DNA of 64,000 nt from Symbiodinium natans (lineage: Eukaryota > Sar > Dinophyceae > Suessiales > Symbiodiniaceae). Every line of letters starts with the position of its first letter. Within the stretch, counting starts at the first letter, position 1. The notes under the pieces were generated by a model, which was not told the DNA's origin, made no database searches, and saw only the letters and a program-made list of their open reading frames with translations. The stretch lies in the NCBI GenBank assembly GCA_905221605.1, contig CAJNDS010000324.1, positions 368,140 through 432,139 on the forward strand. The letters run 5' to 3'. A program made the position numbers and the translations under genes. Below, piece after piece: positions 1 to 10,265 of the stretch.

Positions 1-107
1 CCTGAACCCTAAACCCTAAACCCTAAACCCTAAACCCTAAACCCTAAACCCTAAACCCTAAACCCTAAACCCTAAACCCTAAACCCTAAACCCTAAACCC
101 TAAACCC
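1..107. repeat. CCCTAAA telomeric array at the window start
   Basis: About fifteen copies of CCCTAAA in nearly perfect register, in the orientation expected at the left end of a chromosome (C-rich strand reading inward). It could be the true chromosome end or a contig edge. Because equally clean arrays occur all through the window, orientation alone cannot settle this. Confidence 0.9.
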
Positions 108-112
108 ACACA

Positions 113-226
113 GAAGACCAGAAGCTCGGACTTCGGGTGCGGGGGGCTTCAGGTGGCCTCGCGAACCTGGATACCGACGAGGAGCTCGGCTGCCAGGGCT
201 TTTTAGGGAGGGGTGGGAACCTTTCT
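113..226 (+). other. Island with open protein-like frame
   Basis: Unique sequence between a C-strand array (1-107) and a G-strand array (233-295). The frame from 113 reads EDQKLGLRVRGASGGLANLD and continues TDEELGCQGFLGR, a balanced charged/hydrophobic composition. No family is recognised. It may be an exon fragment carried between two telomeric tracts; chance openness at this length cannot be excluded. Confidence 0.25.
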
Positions 227-232
227 TGGGGT

Positions 233-868
233 TTAGGGTTTAGGGCTTAGGGTTTGGGGTTTAGGGTTTAGGGTTTAGGGTTTAGAGGGAAGGGTTTAGC
301 GGGAAGTATTGAAGTAAGGGAGTTTTTCCTGCGAGTTTGTCCTGCTAGTTTTTCCTGCTCTTGGGCTTTGGGAGGTGTCGCTTGCGGCTTTTTGTGCCCC
401 TTTGACCGACTAAGGGGTGGATCAGTCAAGCGGGTTTCGGGATTCAAGGGCCCCTTCTTTATGGGCTCGGGGGATTCGTGGGAGTTCGGGTTTAGGGTTT
501 AGGGTGCAGGGTTTAGGGTTTTGGGTTTGTGGGTTTCGGGTGCATGGGGGGGGGGTAGGTACATAGGGAACCTTAGGGAAGCTTCGGGAGCCTTAGGGTT
601 AGGGGGTAGTGGGGAGTCTTGGGGGGGGGCCAACCTTGGGTTACCTACTCGCCCCTTAAAAAACCCTGTAGTTCTCTTAAGAACCGAGCGAAAGGCCTAA
701 ATCCCTAAAGCCCTAAATCACCCCCCCCCCCCCTCCCCTTCGCCCGCCAAGGGTAGCCCTGAATTACCCTTACCTAGACTTGATTACAGGGGAACCTAAA
801 CCCTAACCCCTAACCCCTAACCCCTAAACCCTGAACCCTAAACCCTAAACCCCAAACCCTAAACCCCA
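233..868. repeat. Degenerate telomeric repeats with short spacers
   Basis: TTTAGGG-strand repeats at 233-295 and 489-540 and CCCTAAA-strand repeats at 790-868, separated by G- and C-rich linkers including C runs near 721-735. I see no gene in the intervening 250 bases. Confidence 0.7.
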
Positions 869-869
869 A

Positions 870-932
870 AATCACAGTCGCATCGAGGATGCCGTGCCAG
901 AGGCGTGGCGCGTCAGCCGCGGCCTGGCTTGA
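870..932 (+). other. Short open island, SRIEDAVPEAW type
   Basis: A twenty-codon open frame (NHSRIEDAVPEAWRVSRGLA then stop) between a C-strand block on the left and the long G-strand block on the right. The composition is protein-like, but the length is too short for statistical support. Confidence 0.2.
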
Positions 933-948
933 CGCTTTGCGGTTCGCT

Positions 949-1460
949 TCAGGGTTTAGGGGTTTAGGGTTTAGGTCTAGGGTTTCAGGTTTAGGGTTTA
1001 GGGGTTTAGGGGGTTAGGGGGTTTAGGGGGTTCAGGGGGTTAGGGGGTTTAGGGGGTTTTAGGGGGTTTAGGGGGTTTTTTTAGGGGTTTAGGGGTTTAG
1101 GGGTTTAGGGGTTTAGGGGGTTTAGGGGTTTAGGGGGTTTAGGGGGTTTAGGGGGTTTAGGGGGTTTAGGGGGTTTAGGGGGTTTAGGGGGTTTAGGGGG
1201 TTTAGGGGGTTTAGGGGGTTTAGGGGGTTTAGGGGGTTTAGGGGGTTTAGGGGGTTTAGGGGGTTAGGGGGTTAGGGGGTTTAGGGGGTTTAGGGGGTTT
1301 AGGGGGTTTAGGGGGTTTAGGGGGTTTAGGGGGTTTAGGGGGTTTAGGGGGTTTAGGGGGTTTAGGGGGTTTAGGGGGTTTAGGGGGTTTAGGGGGTTTA
1401 GGGGGTTTAGGGGGTTTAGGGGGTTTAGGGGGTTTAGGGTTCAGTGGGTTCAGGGTTTGA
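949..1460. repeat. Variant telomeric array (TTTAGGGGG)n
   Basis: Mostly the nine-base variant TTTAGGGGG, dozens of copies, with a few TTAGGGGG and TTTAGGGG units. The complementary strand reads as a Pro-Pro-Lys repeat, an artefact of the nine-base period rather than a gene. The G-rich strand is continuous and could form quadruplexes. Confidence 0.9.
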
Positions 1461-1690
1461 ATGTGCAACAGCTGTTGGCCTGTTAGCAGTGTTGGGTTTT
1501 CCGCCGACCGCAGAGCAGCGATGCAGTTCGATTTCCGCAGGCTGAGGCCACGGCAACAAACGCAAGGTGAGTGTTGAGGGTGTAAGGTCCCAGCTGACCA
1601 GTATACGAACTCTGTGGTTTTGGGGGTAGTCTGTATGGGTATGGGTACTGCGCGCGTACGCATGAAAGAAACGAAGGCTGGCTGCAGCAT
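1461..1690 (-). other. Open island, possible gene fragment
   Basis: About 75 codons open on the minus strand, starting MLQPAFVSFMRTRAVPIPIQ and including the protein-like stretch CRGLSLRKSNCIAALRSAEN. It runs into the telomeric variant array at its 3' side, where the frame becomes the Pro-Pro-Lys repeat. No family is recognised. It is flanked on both sides by G-strand repeats. Confidence 0.28.
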
Positions 1691-1844
1691 TTTGCTGGGA
1701 GTTTTTAGGGTTTAAGTGTTTAAGGTTTAGGGTTTAGGGTGTAGGTACAGGCTTACTTTTCGAGGTAATATTCCTGTCGTGGCAGGTTCTTTTGCAGGAA
1801 CCTCCCAGAAAGGCTGCCCCAAACCCTTCACCCTCGAAATCCGA

Positions 1845-2074
1845 AACCTAAACCCTCCCTCAACCTTAAACCTTAAACCTTAAACCTTAAACCTTAAACC
1901 TTTAACCTTTAACCTTTAACCTTAAACCTTAAACCTTAAACCTTAAACCTTAAACTCTAATCCCTTATCCCTAATCCCTAATCCCTAAACTCTAAACCCT
2001 AAACCCTAAACCCTAAACCCTAAACCCTAAACCCTAAACCCTAAACCCTAAACCCCAAACCCTAAACCCCCAAA
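1845..2074. repeat. CCTTAAA and CCCTAAA telomeric array
   Basis: A patch of CCTTAAA variants (about 1865-1955) passes into AATCCCT variants and then into canonical CCCTAAA. Uniform patches of one variant suggest local tandem spread of that variant. Confidence 0.85.
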
Positions 2075-2077
2075 CCG

Positions 2078-2176
2078 TTTAAGGCTTCTACCGGGCCGTT
2101 CTGCCTTTGGGCCAGCTTCTTCCACAAGAGCTCCTTTCGGCCAGCGAGGCGGAGCAACTGGATGTTTAAGGATTAG
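2078..2176 (+). other. Open island bracketed by outward-facing telomeric repeats
   Basis: C-strand repeats lie on the left and G-strand repeats on the right. The frame from 2078 starts FKASTGPFCLWASFFHKSSF, then reads RPARRSNWMFKD and a stop. It resembles an exon fragment of an unknown protein. Confidence 0.25.
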
Positions 2177-2865
2177 GGGCTTATAGGGTTTAGGGCTTAG
2201 GGTTTGGGGTTAGGGATTTAGGGTTCAGGGGTTCAGGGGTTCAGGGGTTCAGGGGTTCAGGGGTTCAGGGGTTCAGGGGTTCAGGGGTTTAGAGGGTTTT
2301 CGGGTTTTCGGGTTTAGAGGGTTCAGGGATTAGTGTTTGGGGTGTAGGGGGTTGAGAGGGTTGAGGGGGTTTAGGGTTCAGGGTTTCAGGGGCTGAGGGT
2401 TTAGGGTTGAGGGGTGGCCTGTGTTCCCAAATCTGCTCAAAGCCCTAGCTTAGCATGTAAACCCCGAACCCGAAGCCCCTAAACCCCAAACTCTAAACCC
2501 TTCAAACCGCTAAACCCTCAACCCCCTAAACCCCGGTTACTAAACCCTTGAACCCCTAAGCCCTCAACCCCCTGACCCCCACAACCTAAACCCCCAACCC
2601 CCTAAACACCTAAACCCCTAAGCCCTTCAACCCCCTAAACCCCTAAACCCCTATACCCCTATCCCTAAACCCTTCCCCTAAACCCCTCAACCCCCTAAAC
2701 CCTAACCCCTAACCTTTAACCCTATCCCAAATTTCTGAACCCCTCAACCCCGACACGCCTCAACCCCCTAACCCCTAAACCCCTCAACCCCTCAAGCCCT
2801 CAGCCTAACCCCTCAACCCCTCAACCCGTCGACCCCGCAACCCCTCAACCCCCTAAACAAAAAGG
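2177..2865. repeat. Degenerate telomeric repeats, G-strand then C-strand
   Basis: G-strand repeats (2177-2420) include an eight-base TTCAGGGG patch at about 2225-2285. A short spacer follows, then heavily mutated C-strand repeats (2455-2860, CCCCTAAA/CCCTCAA types). The two halves form a long imperfect inverted repeat. No gene is seen. Confidence 0.75.
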
Positions 2866-3362
2866 CCTAGGCCGCCCACCTACAGTTGGGGGCGGCGCCT
2901 AAGCCCCTCGACCTCGATGGCGCAAGTCGACCCAGCTCGTTCGCCCGCCTCCCACAGCTCCGAGGTCGGTAGCACCCACGACGCCCCTGCCCTCCCTCCT
3001 GGCCCCCCGTTCCCTGTCCGCCCTGCCCCCGTCCCTCACCCCCTTTCCTGGCCCCTTTCTGACCCTTGGCCTCCCGGGCCATGCAGCTGAAAACGAGCAC
3101 GGACCTGGCCTCAAGCCTTTCCCTTGACTGAAAGTGGCTACGGTGACGGAAAGGTTTCTTTGAAAGTAAGCGATTGTCATGAGTTTAGGCCTAAACCCTA
3201 AAAGGAATAGGTTTGGGTGGTTTTGCCGCCTCGGACGGCGTTGGGTGCGAGAAAAGTATTAGATGGCCCTCCACAATCGGGCCAGAGCTGCTCTTCGCAC
3301 CTGCCGAAGCATTCGAGCCGCTGCTGCATCCTAACCTTCACAGCATCTACGCCCTATTACAG
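2866..3362. other. Unique GC-rich island without recognised gene
   Basis: Open minus-strand frame over about 2899-3180 (starts MTIAYFQRNLSVTVATFSQG), then a plus-strand frame at 3263 reading MALHNRARAALRTCRSIRAA, which looks like an Arg/Ala-rich presequence. Neither has a recognised domain, and GC-rich sequence keeps frames open by composition. Confidence 0.2.
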
Positions 3363-4118
3363 CAAACCCTAAACCCTAAACCCTAAACCCTAAACCCTAA
3401 ACCCCAAATGCCTCTAAACCGTAAACCCTAAACCCTAAACCCTAAACCCTCAACCCTAAACCCTCAACCCTCAACCCTCAACCCTCAACCCTTTATCCTG
3501 AACCCTGAACCCTGAACCCTGAACCCTGAACCCTGAACCCTCAACCCTCAACCCTCAACCCTAAACCCTAACACTAAACCCTAAACCTAACCTCTACCCC
3601 CCAAACCCTGAGCTGCCTTACTGGCACATTCACCTGCGCAAAGGCAGCAATAAAGGAACACAGGGTTTAGGGTTTAAGGCCACTGGCTTTAGGGTTTAGG
3701 ATTTAGGGTTCAGGGCCACAAGGGTTTAGGGTTTGGGGACCCTAGCCCTTTTAACCCGGGCCTTCTCCTCAAGCTTGTCTTCGACACCCCAATACCTAAC
3801 CTCCCACCCCATGAGCAACACAATTCAATCCTGACGACGCGCTCGACCGAGCCCCTGCACCTTTAACCAAGAAGGTGTTAAGCTCAAAAACCTGAAGTCG
3901 AAGTTAACCGTTAACCCTAAACCCTAAACCCTAAACTAAACCCTAAACCCTGAACCCTAAACCCTAAACCCTAAACCCTAAACCCTAAACCGTAAACCCT
4001 AAACCCTAAACCCTAAACCCTAAACCCTAAACCCTAAACCCTAAACCCTAAACCCTAAACCCTAAACCCTAAACCCTAAACCCTAAACCCTAAACCCTAA
4101 ACCCTAAACCCTAAACCC
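3363..4118. repeat. Telomeric blocks with CCCTGAA and CCCTCAA patches
   Basis: C-strand repeats at 3363-3600, a short spacer, G-strand repeats at 3663-3735, a spacer of about 170 bases, then a clean C-strand array at 3907-4118. Patches of CCCTGAA and CCCTCAA are locally uniform. Confidence 0.85.
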
Positions 4119-4214
4119 GACATTGACCCTCATGTGGTGGAGGCCCATCTGATGGAGCAGTTCTTGGTCAACGTGCCGATGGCGAACCTGGAGGTGTCAC
4201 CTGGGGCTTCCCAG
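4119..4214 (+). other. Open island, strongly protein-like
   Basis: Thirty-two codons lie directly between a C-strand array and a G-strand block, starting DIDPHVVEAHLMEQFLVNVP then MANLEVSPGASQ. The mix of acidic, aliphatic and aromatic residues is typical of a folded or helical protein segment. No family can be named. Likely an exon fragment. Confidence 0.35.
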
Positions 4215-4680
4215 GGTTTAGGATTTAGAGTTTTCGAACTGGCAGAAGGGTTTAATATAGGGGTCGGAGCAATTACTAACAGTATTCCCTTATGGATCCT
4301 TCATACCTAAACTGTATGAACCCCCTTGTTGATTTTAGCTATTTGTGATTATGATTCCGATTGTATGGTGATCATGTTTATATTTTTTTGTATTGGTATC
4401 TGTCATTCGTGTTTTTTTGGGGGGGAGGGGGGTTTGGTGGGTGGGAGCTCCGCCCCCAAGGCCGAACCCTAAGCTTGTGAATTTTCGTGCCGGTCCATCT
4501 ATCATTGTGAAGGATCTTTTGCGAACATGCTTTAGGGTTTAGGGTTTTAGGTTAGGGTTTTAGGGTTTAGGGTTTTGGGTTTCGGGTTTAGGGTTTCGGG
4601 GCAAATCCGGGTTTCAGGGTTTGGGTTTAGAGTGTTGTTGTCTCACGTCAGCTCTCTAAATTACGGTCCCTGTTTTGGTA

Positions 4681-5555
4681 CAGTGACAGCGCTGGATAAG
4701 AAACCTCCTAAGTTTTGGCGAGGCTCGGTTTCTTAATTATGAAGCCCGCTCAATTGCCGGAATTATAGCCTCCACACTTTTGAGGGTACCCTCGGTTTGG
4801 GCCAGCCCAATTCCCCCCCTCAAATTAAGAAATCCAGCCTAAATTGGAGGGTTTCGGCTTAAAATAAATAAGAAATTCCTCCCCCCCACCCCCCCTAAAT
4901 AAGAAATCCAGCCTCGATTTCTTAAATTTGGGGTCCAGCTCAATTCCCCCCTCAAATCAAGAAATCCAGCCTAAATTGGAGGGTTTTGGCCTAAAATAAA
5001 CAAGAAATTCCTCCGACCCCCCCCCCCCCCCCCCCCCCCCCACCTAAATAAGAAATCCAGCCCCCCGATTTCTCAAATTTAAGAAATCCAGCCCCTCGAT
5101 TTCTTAAACTTAAGAAATCCAGCCCCTCGATTTCTCAAATTTAAGAAATCCAGCCCCTCGATTTCTTAAATTTAAGAAATCCAGCCCCTCGATTTCTTAA
5201 GCTTAAGAAATCCAGCCCCTCAATTTCTTAAATTTAAGAAATCCAGCCCCTCGATTTCTTAAATTTGGGGTCCAGCCCAATTCCCCCCCTCAAATTAAGA
5301 AATCCAGCCTAGATTGGAGGGTTTTGGCCTTAAATTTAAGAAATCGAGGGGCTGAGTTTCTTATTTGAGGGGGGGAGACTTTTCATTCGGCGGTTGCCAA
5401 AAACAACCAAATTTAAGAAATTTAGGGCCCAGGATGAGGGTACCCTCGATTTCTTAATTTAGTCTTGCTCTCAACTTTCGCATTTTTAATCCGGGATCCA
5501 GCCGCGAGCATGCTCGTTTCTTAATCCAATGATTTCTTAATCAGTGCTGTCACTG
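4681..5555. mobile_element. Tc1/mariner-like non-autonomous element, intact copy
   Basis: The left end CAGTGACAGCGCTGGATAAG and the right end (reverse complement CAGTGACAGCACTGATTAAG) form terminal inverted repeats matching at 21 of 25 positions. Both are flanked by the dinucleotide TA (4679-4680 and 5556-5557), the target duplication typical of Tc1/mariner transposons, whose ends also often begin CAGT. The 875-bp interior is AT-rich and holds many copies of AAGAAATCCAGCCCCTCGAT alternating with its near-complement, so it is itself foldback-like. No transposase is present. A second copy at 58942-61110 carries an insertion. Confidence 0.75.
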
Positions 5556-6205
5556 TACCCTAAATAAGAGAGGCCGCCTTCTAAGAAGGACCCCAAAAAA
5601 CACCATATGTTAGAGAAGTGACCACCACATCTGCCAATCAAACTGACGTAAGTCAAGTACGAGTCAAAGCAGATCACAAGTGCCTGCGTTCTTTAACTCA
5701 TGCGGCATTAGGTCCCTAACAGGCTTCGTCTGTCCCCCAGACTGCGGGGGGGGGGGGGGACACCCTAAGCCTTAAACCCTAATAAACCCTAAACCCTAAA
5801 CCCTAAACCCTTGGAGGGGGGGGGGGGGGTAGGGCCTGAGTTTGTTTGTGCGTTCTTGGCTATGGAGTTGGCTTTGGCCATTTTTTGTTTCGGAGGCTTC
5901 GGGCGGCCTTGAGACTTCAGGCTTCACCCTATATAAACCATAAGCCCCTAAACCCTAAACCCTAAACCCTAAACCCTAAACCCTAAACCCTAAACCCTAA
6001 ACCCTAAACCCTAAACCTTAAACCCTAAACCCTAAACCCTAAACCCTAAACCCTAAACCCTGAACCCTAAACCCTAAACCCTAAACCTAAACCCTAAACC
6101 CTGAACCCTGAACCCTGAACCCTGAACCCTGAACCCTGAACCCTGAACCCTGAACCCTGAACCCTGAACCCTGAACCCAAACCCTAAACCCTAAACCCTA
6201 AACCC
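5556..6205. repeat. Spacer then CCCTAAA/CCCTGAA array
   Basis: About 200 bases of unique sequence with no recognised gene, a short telomeric block near 5770, G-runs, then a long C-strand array at 5940-6204 whose second half is a uniform CCCTGAA patch. Confidence 0.8.
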
Positions 6206-6300
6206 ACCATTCTTGCCAGTGCACTGGGGAGGCCACCTCCGAAGCAAATATCCTACATCTCACAACCGAAGAGTAGGTACTGCTCAATCGAGTGTAGGAG
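6206..6300 (+). other. Open island between telomeric blocks
   Basis: The frame from 6206 reads TILASALGRPPPKQISYISQ then PKSRYCSIECRR. Protein-like, unrecognised, with C-strand repeats on the left and a short G-strand stretch on the right. Confidence 0.27.
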
Positions 6301-6454
6301 GTTAGGGTTTAGGGCTGGTTGCCCTAAACCCTAAACCCTAAACCCTAAACCCTAAACCCTAAACCCTAAACCCTAAACCCTAAACCCTAAACCCTAAACC
6401 CTAAACCCTAAACCCTAAACCCTAAACCCTAAACCCTAAACCCTAAACCCTAAA

Positions 6455-6556
6455 ACAGCCACCAGGTGCGGCTGGCAGGAGAAACGCTTTGGCAGCATTC
6501 CTTGGAGCTTCCGAGCTGAAATCGGCTTCTACTACGTAGGATCATCGGATCCCCGT
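6455..6556 (+). other. Open island, strongly protein-like
   Basis: The frame from 6455 reads TATRCGWQEKRFGSIPWSFR then AEIGFYYVGSSDPR. It is rich in aromatic and charged residues and lies between a perfect C-strand array (6313-6454) and a G-strand block (6557-6640). No family is recognised. Confidence 0.33.
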
Positions 6557-6658
6557 TTAGGGTTTTTGGGGTTTGAGGTTTGGGGTTTAGGGTTTAGGGT
6601 TTACTGTTTAGGGTTTAGGGTGTAGGGTTTGAGGGTTCAGGGTGCCGGGCCTTCGGAT

Positions 6659-6745
6659 TTCATGCAAGGTAAGAACGCTAAGGGAGCATTGGCCAAGGTT
6701 AGCATTGGACCCGACGGCAGTCAGTGCGGAGGGTTGCTCCGTCCC
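6659..6745 (+). other. Open island, GKNAKGALAKVSIGPDG type
   Basis: The frame from 6659 reads FMQGKNAKGALAKVSIGPDG then SQCGGLLRP. G-strand repeats lie on the left and C-strand repeats on the right, the reverse of the usual bracketing. It contains GGTAAG at 6668, which could be a 5' splice site if this is genomic exon plus intron. Confidence 0.28.
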
Positions 6746-6748
6746 CTA

Positions 6749-7388
6749 GACCCTGAACCCTAAACCCTAAACCCTAAACCCTAAACCCTAAACCCTAAAC
6801 CCTAAACCCTAAACCCTAAACCCTAAACCCTAAACCCTAAACCCTGAACCCTGAACCCTGAACCCTAAACCCTGAACCCTGAACCCTGAACCCTAAACCC
6901 CAAACCCCAAACCCCAAACCCTAAACCTTCCTAAGCCCCAAGCCTTGGATCTGGGCTTTAAGGTTGCCCTGAGCCCTGTAAACCAAAACTGCAAGTATCC
7001 GGCCGTGATTTTTGGGTTTAGGGTTTAGGGTTTAGGGTTTAGGGTTTAGGGTTTAGGGTTTAGGGTTTAGGGTTTAGGGTTTAGGGTTTAGGGCAAACCT
7101 TCAACTCTAAACCCTTTGTAGAACCCTGAAGCCTGAACAGGGGTTTTGTGAGTTTAGGGTTCAGGGCCTGAACCCTAAACTCACAAAGCCCCTGAACCCT
7201 AATTCCTAACCTGCGCCCCGAACACGAACATCCAAGCCAAGGCGCCTTCTCATCTTCGGGCTTAGCTAGGGTTTCCTGGAAAGGGTCCCTAAACCCTAAA
7301 CCCTAAACCCTAAACCCTAAACCCTAAACCCTAAACCCTAAACCCTAAACCCTAAACCCTAAACCCTAAACCTTAAACCCTAAACCCT
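6749..7388. repeat. Three telomeric blocks with short spacers
   Basis: C-strand at 6749-6925 (with CCCTGAA variants), G-strand at 7013-7092 and C-strand at 7288-7388. The spacers are 70-190 bases without a recognised gene. Confidence 0.85.
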
Positions 7389-7429
7389 TGTAGTAGGCAG
7401 GCAGGGAAGTCGGGCTAGGCTTCAGGGCT

Positions 7430-7849
7430 TTGGACGTGCTGAAAGGAACGAGGTACATTAGGGCCTTCGAGCTTTTGGGAGGGGGTTTAGGTTTTAGGTT
7501 TTTTTTGGGAGTAAGAGCTTTTGGGCATATGGTGTATGGCTTAGGATTATCGCAACATGAATATACAGTGAACGGTATCGTTCTCTTATCCAATTACGTT
7601 CTTTTGAGTTCCTTTACAGGAACCCACACACTTCCCAGCTTCAACCTATGCCGGCGACGATCCCTGCAAAACCACCAAGGCTAACTTTGAGGTCCCCCAA
7701 AGTCTGCGGTTTCGGGCTTAAGGGGTTTCGTACACAGCCTGAAACCCCGAACCTGAACAATGAGCCCTTACCCCCCCGAAACCCCAAAATCCTAAACCCC
7801 AAAGCCACCCCGAACCCTAAATGCAAGCCCTATAATCAAAAGATCCCCC

Positions 7850-7897
<48 letters not shown>

Positions 7898-7920
7898 AGC
7901 TCAAAGCAGTCAACCACTAG
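7430..7920. other. Unique island with poly-C tract
   Basis: An open frame on the plus strand from 7430 (MDVLKGTRYIRAFELLGGGL) is G/T-rich and of doubtful coding value. The stretch ends in about 46 C residues at 7850-7895. No family is recognised. Confidence 0.25.
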
Positions 7921-8044
7921 GCTGATGAAGTGGCGGCCCTCTTCGACTGGGGGAGGTCTTGCAAGGGTTAGCCAAAGGGGTTTCGGATTGTAAGCCTGAA
8001 GCCCTAAGGCCCCAAACCCTGATCCAAGATAGGGCCTAGGGTTG

Positions 8045-8110
8045 AGGGCATTCCAAACCCATGATTTAAAATCGGAAGTTTCTGTGCCACTGAACTACCT
8101 TGGCAGGTTC
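8045..8110 (-). other. tRNA-like / SINE-like sequence
   Basis: On the minus strand GTAGTTCAGTGGCACAGAAA resembles a polymerase III A box (TAGTTCAGTGG). About 35 bases later GGGTTTGGAATGCC resembles a B box. The middle, TTCCGATTTTAAATC, resembles a Lys-type anticodon arm. Stems do not pair well enough for a functional tRNA, so a tRNA-derived SINE head or decayed tRNA is more likely. Confidence 0.35.
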
Positions 8111-8161
8111 GAGCACTGGGTGGTTTAGGCCTGCTGCGAAGCCAGCTTTCCAGAGAAAACC

Positions 8162-8449
8162 TTGAACATACCCTTGAAACGTGGGTTCCGTACTGCTGCC
8201 TCCCGTACTAGCGTGCCTAACCTGTTCTGTGCTGTGATTTTCTTTGCATCAACTGCAAACCCGCGGATGTGCAAGCTCCTGCAAGCACATTCTTGCGGTG
8301 CTGGATTCGTTGTTGACGCTGCTGCTGTAGGTGTGCGTGAGGAGGGTGGGGCGCGGGCTTCAGGACTTGAAGAACCACTTGGCCTCCCCGAAAATATGAG
8401 CGTGTTTCATGTCCCTAAACCCTATAAAGCCCAAAACCCTGAACTCTAA
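8162..8449 (+). other. Open frame of 95 codons, unrecognised
   Basis: Starts MNIPLKRGFRTAASRTSVPN and includes LFCAVIFFASTANPRMCKLL, AHSCGAGFVVDAAAVGVREE and a Gly/Glu-rich stretch before ending in telomere-derived codons. The composition is protein-like and this is one of the longer island frames. No domain is recognised and no start context or splice sites support a gene model. Confidence 0.3.
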
Positions 8450-8521
8450 ACCCTAATATGAAGGCCCTTGCCCGATTCTGGTTCATACAATGTATGTGAT
8501 ACCGCAAGTCATTCTTCATCA

Positions 8522-8700
8522 ACACGATCATCACCATCATCATCATCATCATTCCTAGGTAGGATAAGGGAGACCCTTAACAGGGGACCCTTCTGAATTT
8601 CCTTCTGGCTCTCTTAAACAGGGACCTCCCCTAATCATCACCATCATCATCATGATCATCGTCATCATCATCGTCATCATCATCGTCATCGTCATCGTCA
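8522..8700. repeat. (ATC)n microsatellite split by a small element
   Basis: CAT/ATC triplets run from about 8522 to 8551 and resume at about 8634-8700. The 80 bases between are a copy of a dispersed element also present at 57626, so the microsatellite was probably the insertion target. Confidence 0.7.
8552..8633. mobile_element. Small dispersed element, copy 1
   Basis: Shares TCCTAGGTAGGATAAGGGAG and about 75 further bases with 57626-57705, with only a few differences. The other copy is longer and has an approximate inverted match at its far end, so it looks like a MITE; this copy appears shortened. Confidence 0.6.
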
Positions 8701-8745
8701 GCAGTAAAGCCAAGAAGCCGGGAGGCCCAAGAAGCCGAGAGGCCA

Positions 8746-9330
8746 CAAACCCTAAACCCTAAACCCTAAACCCTAATTAAACCCTAAACCCTAAACCCTA
8801 AATCCTAAACCCTCAAGCCGAGAAGGCAAAAAAGGCAAAAGAAGCCGAGGAGCCGGAAGCCAGAAGCCAGAAGCCAAAAGCCGAAGCCCGACAACCAGAA
8901 CAAAATTTTAGGGTTTAGGGGTTAGGGTTTGGGGTTTAGGGTTTAGGGTTTAGGGTTTGGGGTTTAGGGTTTAGGGTTGAGGTGCTCCGATTAACATATA
9001 GAGGAGGTTCTACGAAAAGCGGAGAGAATATAGCGGCTTTCATACACATCTAAATCGAGAAAAAAGAGGTTTTGCTGCCAAAATATAGAGAAGCCCTTAA
9101 GCCCTTAACAATGCAAACAAAATCGACACAACATACACTTCCTTTAAAACACAAGCGGGGGGGTTGGGGGTGGGGCCCCGCCCGTCTGATGCTCGCAGGG
9201 ACGAGTTTGGACGATTTCTCCTGGGTCTCCTCATGACAGTTTAGGGTTTAGGGTTTAGGGTTTAGGGTTTAGGGTTTAGGGTTTAGGGTTTAGGGTTCAG
9301 GGTTTAGGGTTAAGGGTTTAGGGTTTAGGG
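8746..9330. repeat. Telomeric blocks and spacer
   Basis: C-strand repeats at 8746-8810, spacer with GAAGCC-rich direct repeats (8816-8890), G-strand at 8908-8975, about 260 bases of unique sequence without a recognised gene, then G-strand at 9238-9330. Confidence 0.75.
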
Positions 9331-9591
9331 TTGAGGGTTCATTGATGCGGCATTTCTGTGGATCACGGCAAAGAGTTTCTGAGCAGTTTCCGCGCCTGCG
9401 TCTTTTGCAACGCCCAAACCCAACCATGCGGCCGTTTTAACGGGAATTGCGTACAACCAGAAACAAAGCATGTACTCGTAGCACGCCAGCATCGAATGTG
9501 CGAGCTCATCGCGCGACATGGTTGCGCGCAAAAGCGAGCAACATTCCCCGACACCACGCTCGCAGTCCACACGATGGTCTGAAACCCTCAA
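9331..9591 (-). other. Probable gene fragment, unrecognised
   Basis: The whole island is open for 88 codons on the minus strand: MRVSDHRVDCERGVGECCSL at the start, then MSRDELAHSMLACYEYMLCF, a hydrophobic stretch WLYAIPVKTAAWLGLGVA, and KDAGAETAQKLFAVIHRNAA. One possible membrane-like or buried helix is visible. It is bracketed by G-strand repeats on the left and C-strand repeats on the right. A gene fragment is the best reading; the family is unknown. Confidence 0.4.
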
Positions 9592-9765
9592 CCCTAAACC
9601 CTAAACCCTAAACCCCAAACCCCAAACCCTAACCCCCTAACCCCTAACCCCCTAACCCCTAACCCCTAACCCCTAACCCCTAACCCCTAACCCCTAACCC
9701 CTAACCCCTAACCCCTAACCCCTAACCCCTAACCCCTAACCCCTAACCCCTAACCCCTAACCCCT
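9583..9765. repeat. CCCCTAA variant array
   Basis: Begins as CCCTAAA and passes into about twenty uniform CCCCTAA units (9640-9765), a register- or sequence-shifted heptamer variant that has spread locally. Confidence 0.85.
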
Positions 9766-10260
9766 CCCTGTTGGGGGATGTTCGAAGCAAATCATCTGTC
9801 TTTTGTTTTAGTATGTTTGGGTCGTATTGAGGCCCTTTTCGGCGAAAAGGGTAAGCCTAGGCCCTAAAACCAGACGAGGCTTTGAGGGGCTGATGTAGGG
9901 CGTTGAGGACTTCATGGTTTCGGGCTCAGGGATATTCAGGTTTGTTTAGGGGCTTGGGTTTCAGGACTTCCGGTTTAGGGTTTAGGGTTTAGGGTTTAGG
10001 GTTTAGGGTTTAGGGTTTAGGGTTTAGGGTTTAGGTTCGGGGGCGGGGGGGGCCTTAAGCAACGCCACCAGGCGTGTGTCGCCGTTTGCCTCCTGTTTCT
10101 TACGGTGCAGCAAAAGCGGCTCCTGTCGGCAAGTCCCCGTTCACTGTAGTAGACATGCGCTTTCTCGTCCCCAAGAAGCTTCCAGCCCCAAATCCCACAG
10201 CCCCACGTAGACCCTAGGTAGGGTTTAGGGTTAGGGTTTATAGGGTCTAGGGTTTAGGGT
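9766..10260. other. Spacers around a G-strand block
   Basis: Unique sequence at 9766-9972 and 10036-10215, with TTTAGGG arrays at 9973-10035 and 10216-10260. No recognised gene. Confidence 0.5.
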
Positions 10261-10265
10261 TCCAA

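Noticed and set aside
1-107. Proof that the window starts at a chromosome end
   Set aside because: Equally clean arrays occur at dozens of internal sites, so the array alone does not show a terminus.
8522-8700. Possible CRISPR-like direct repeats
   Set aside because: Simple ATC triplets with a MITE inserted; no regular repeat-spacer structure, and the DNA is eukaryotic.
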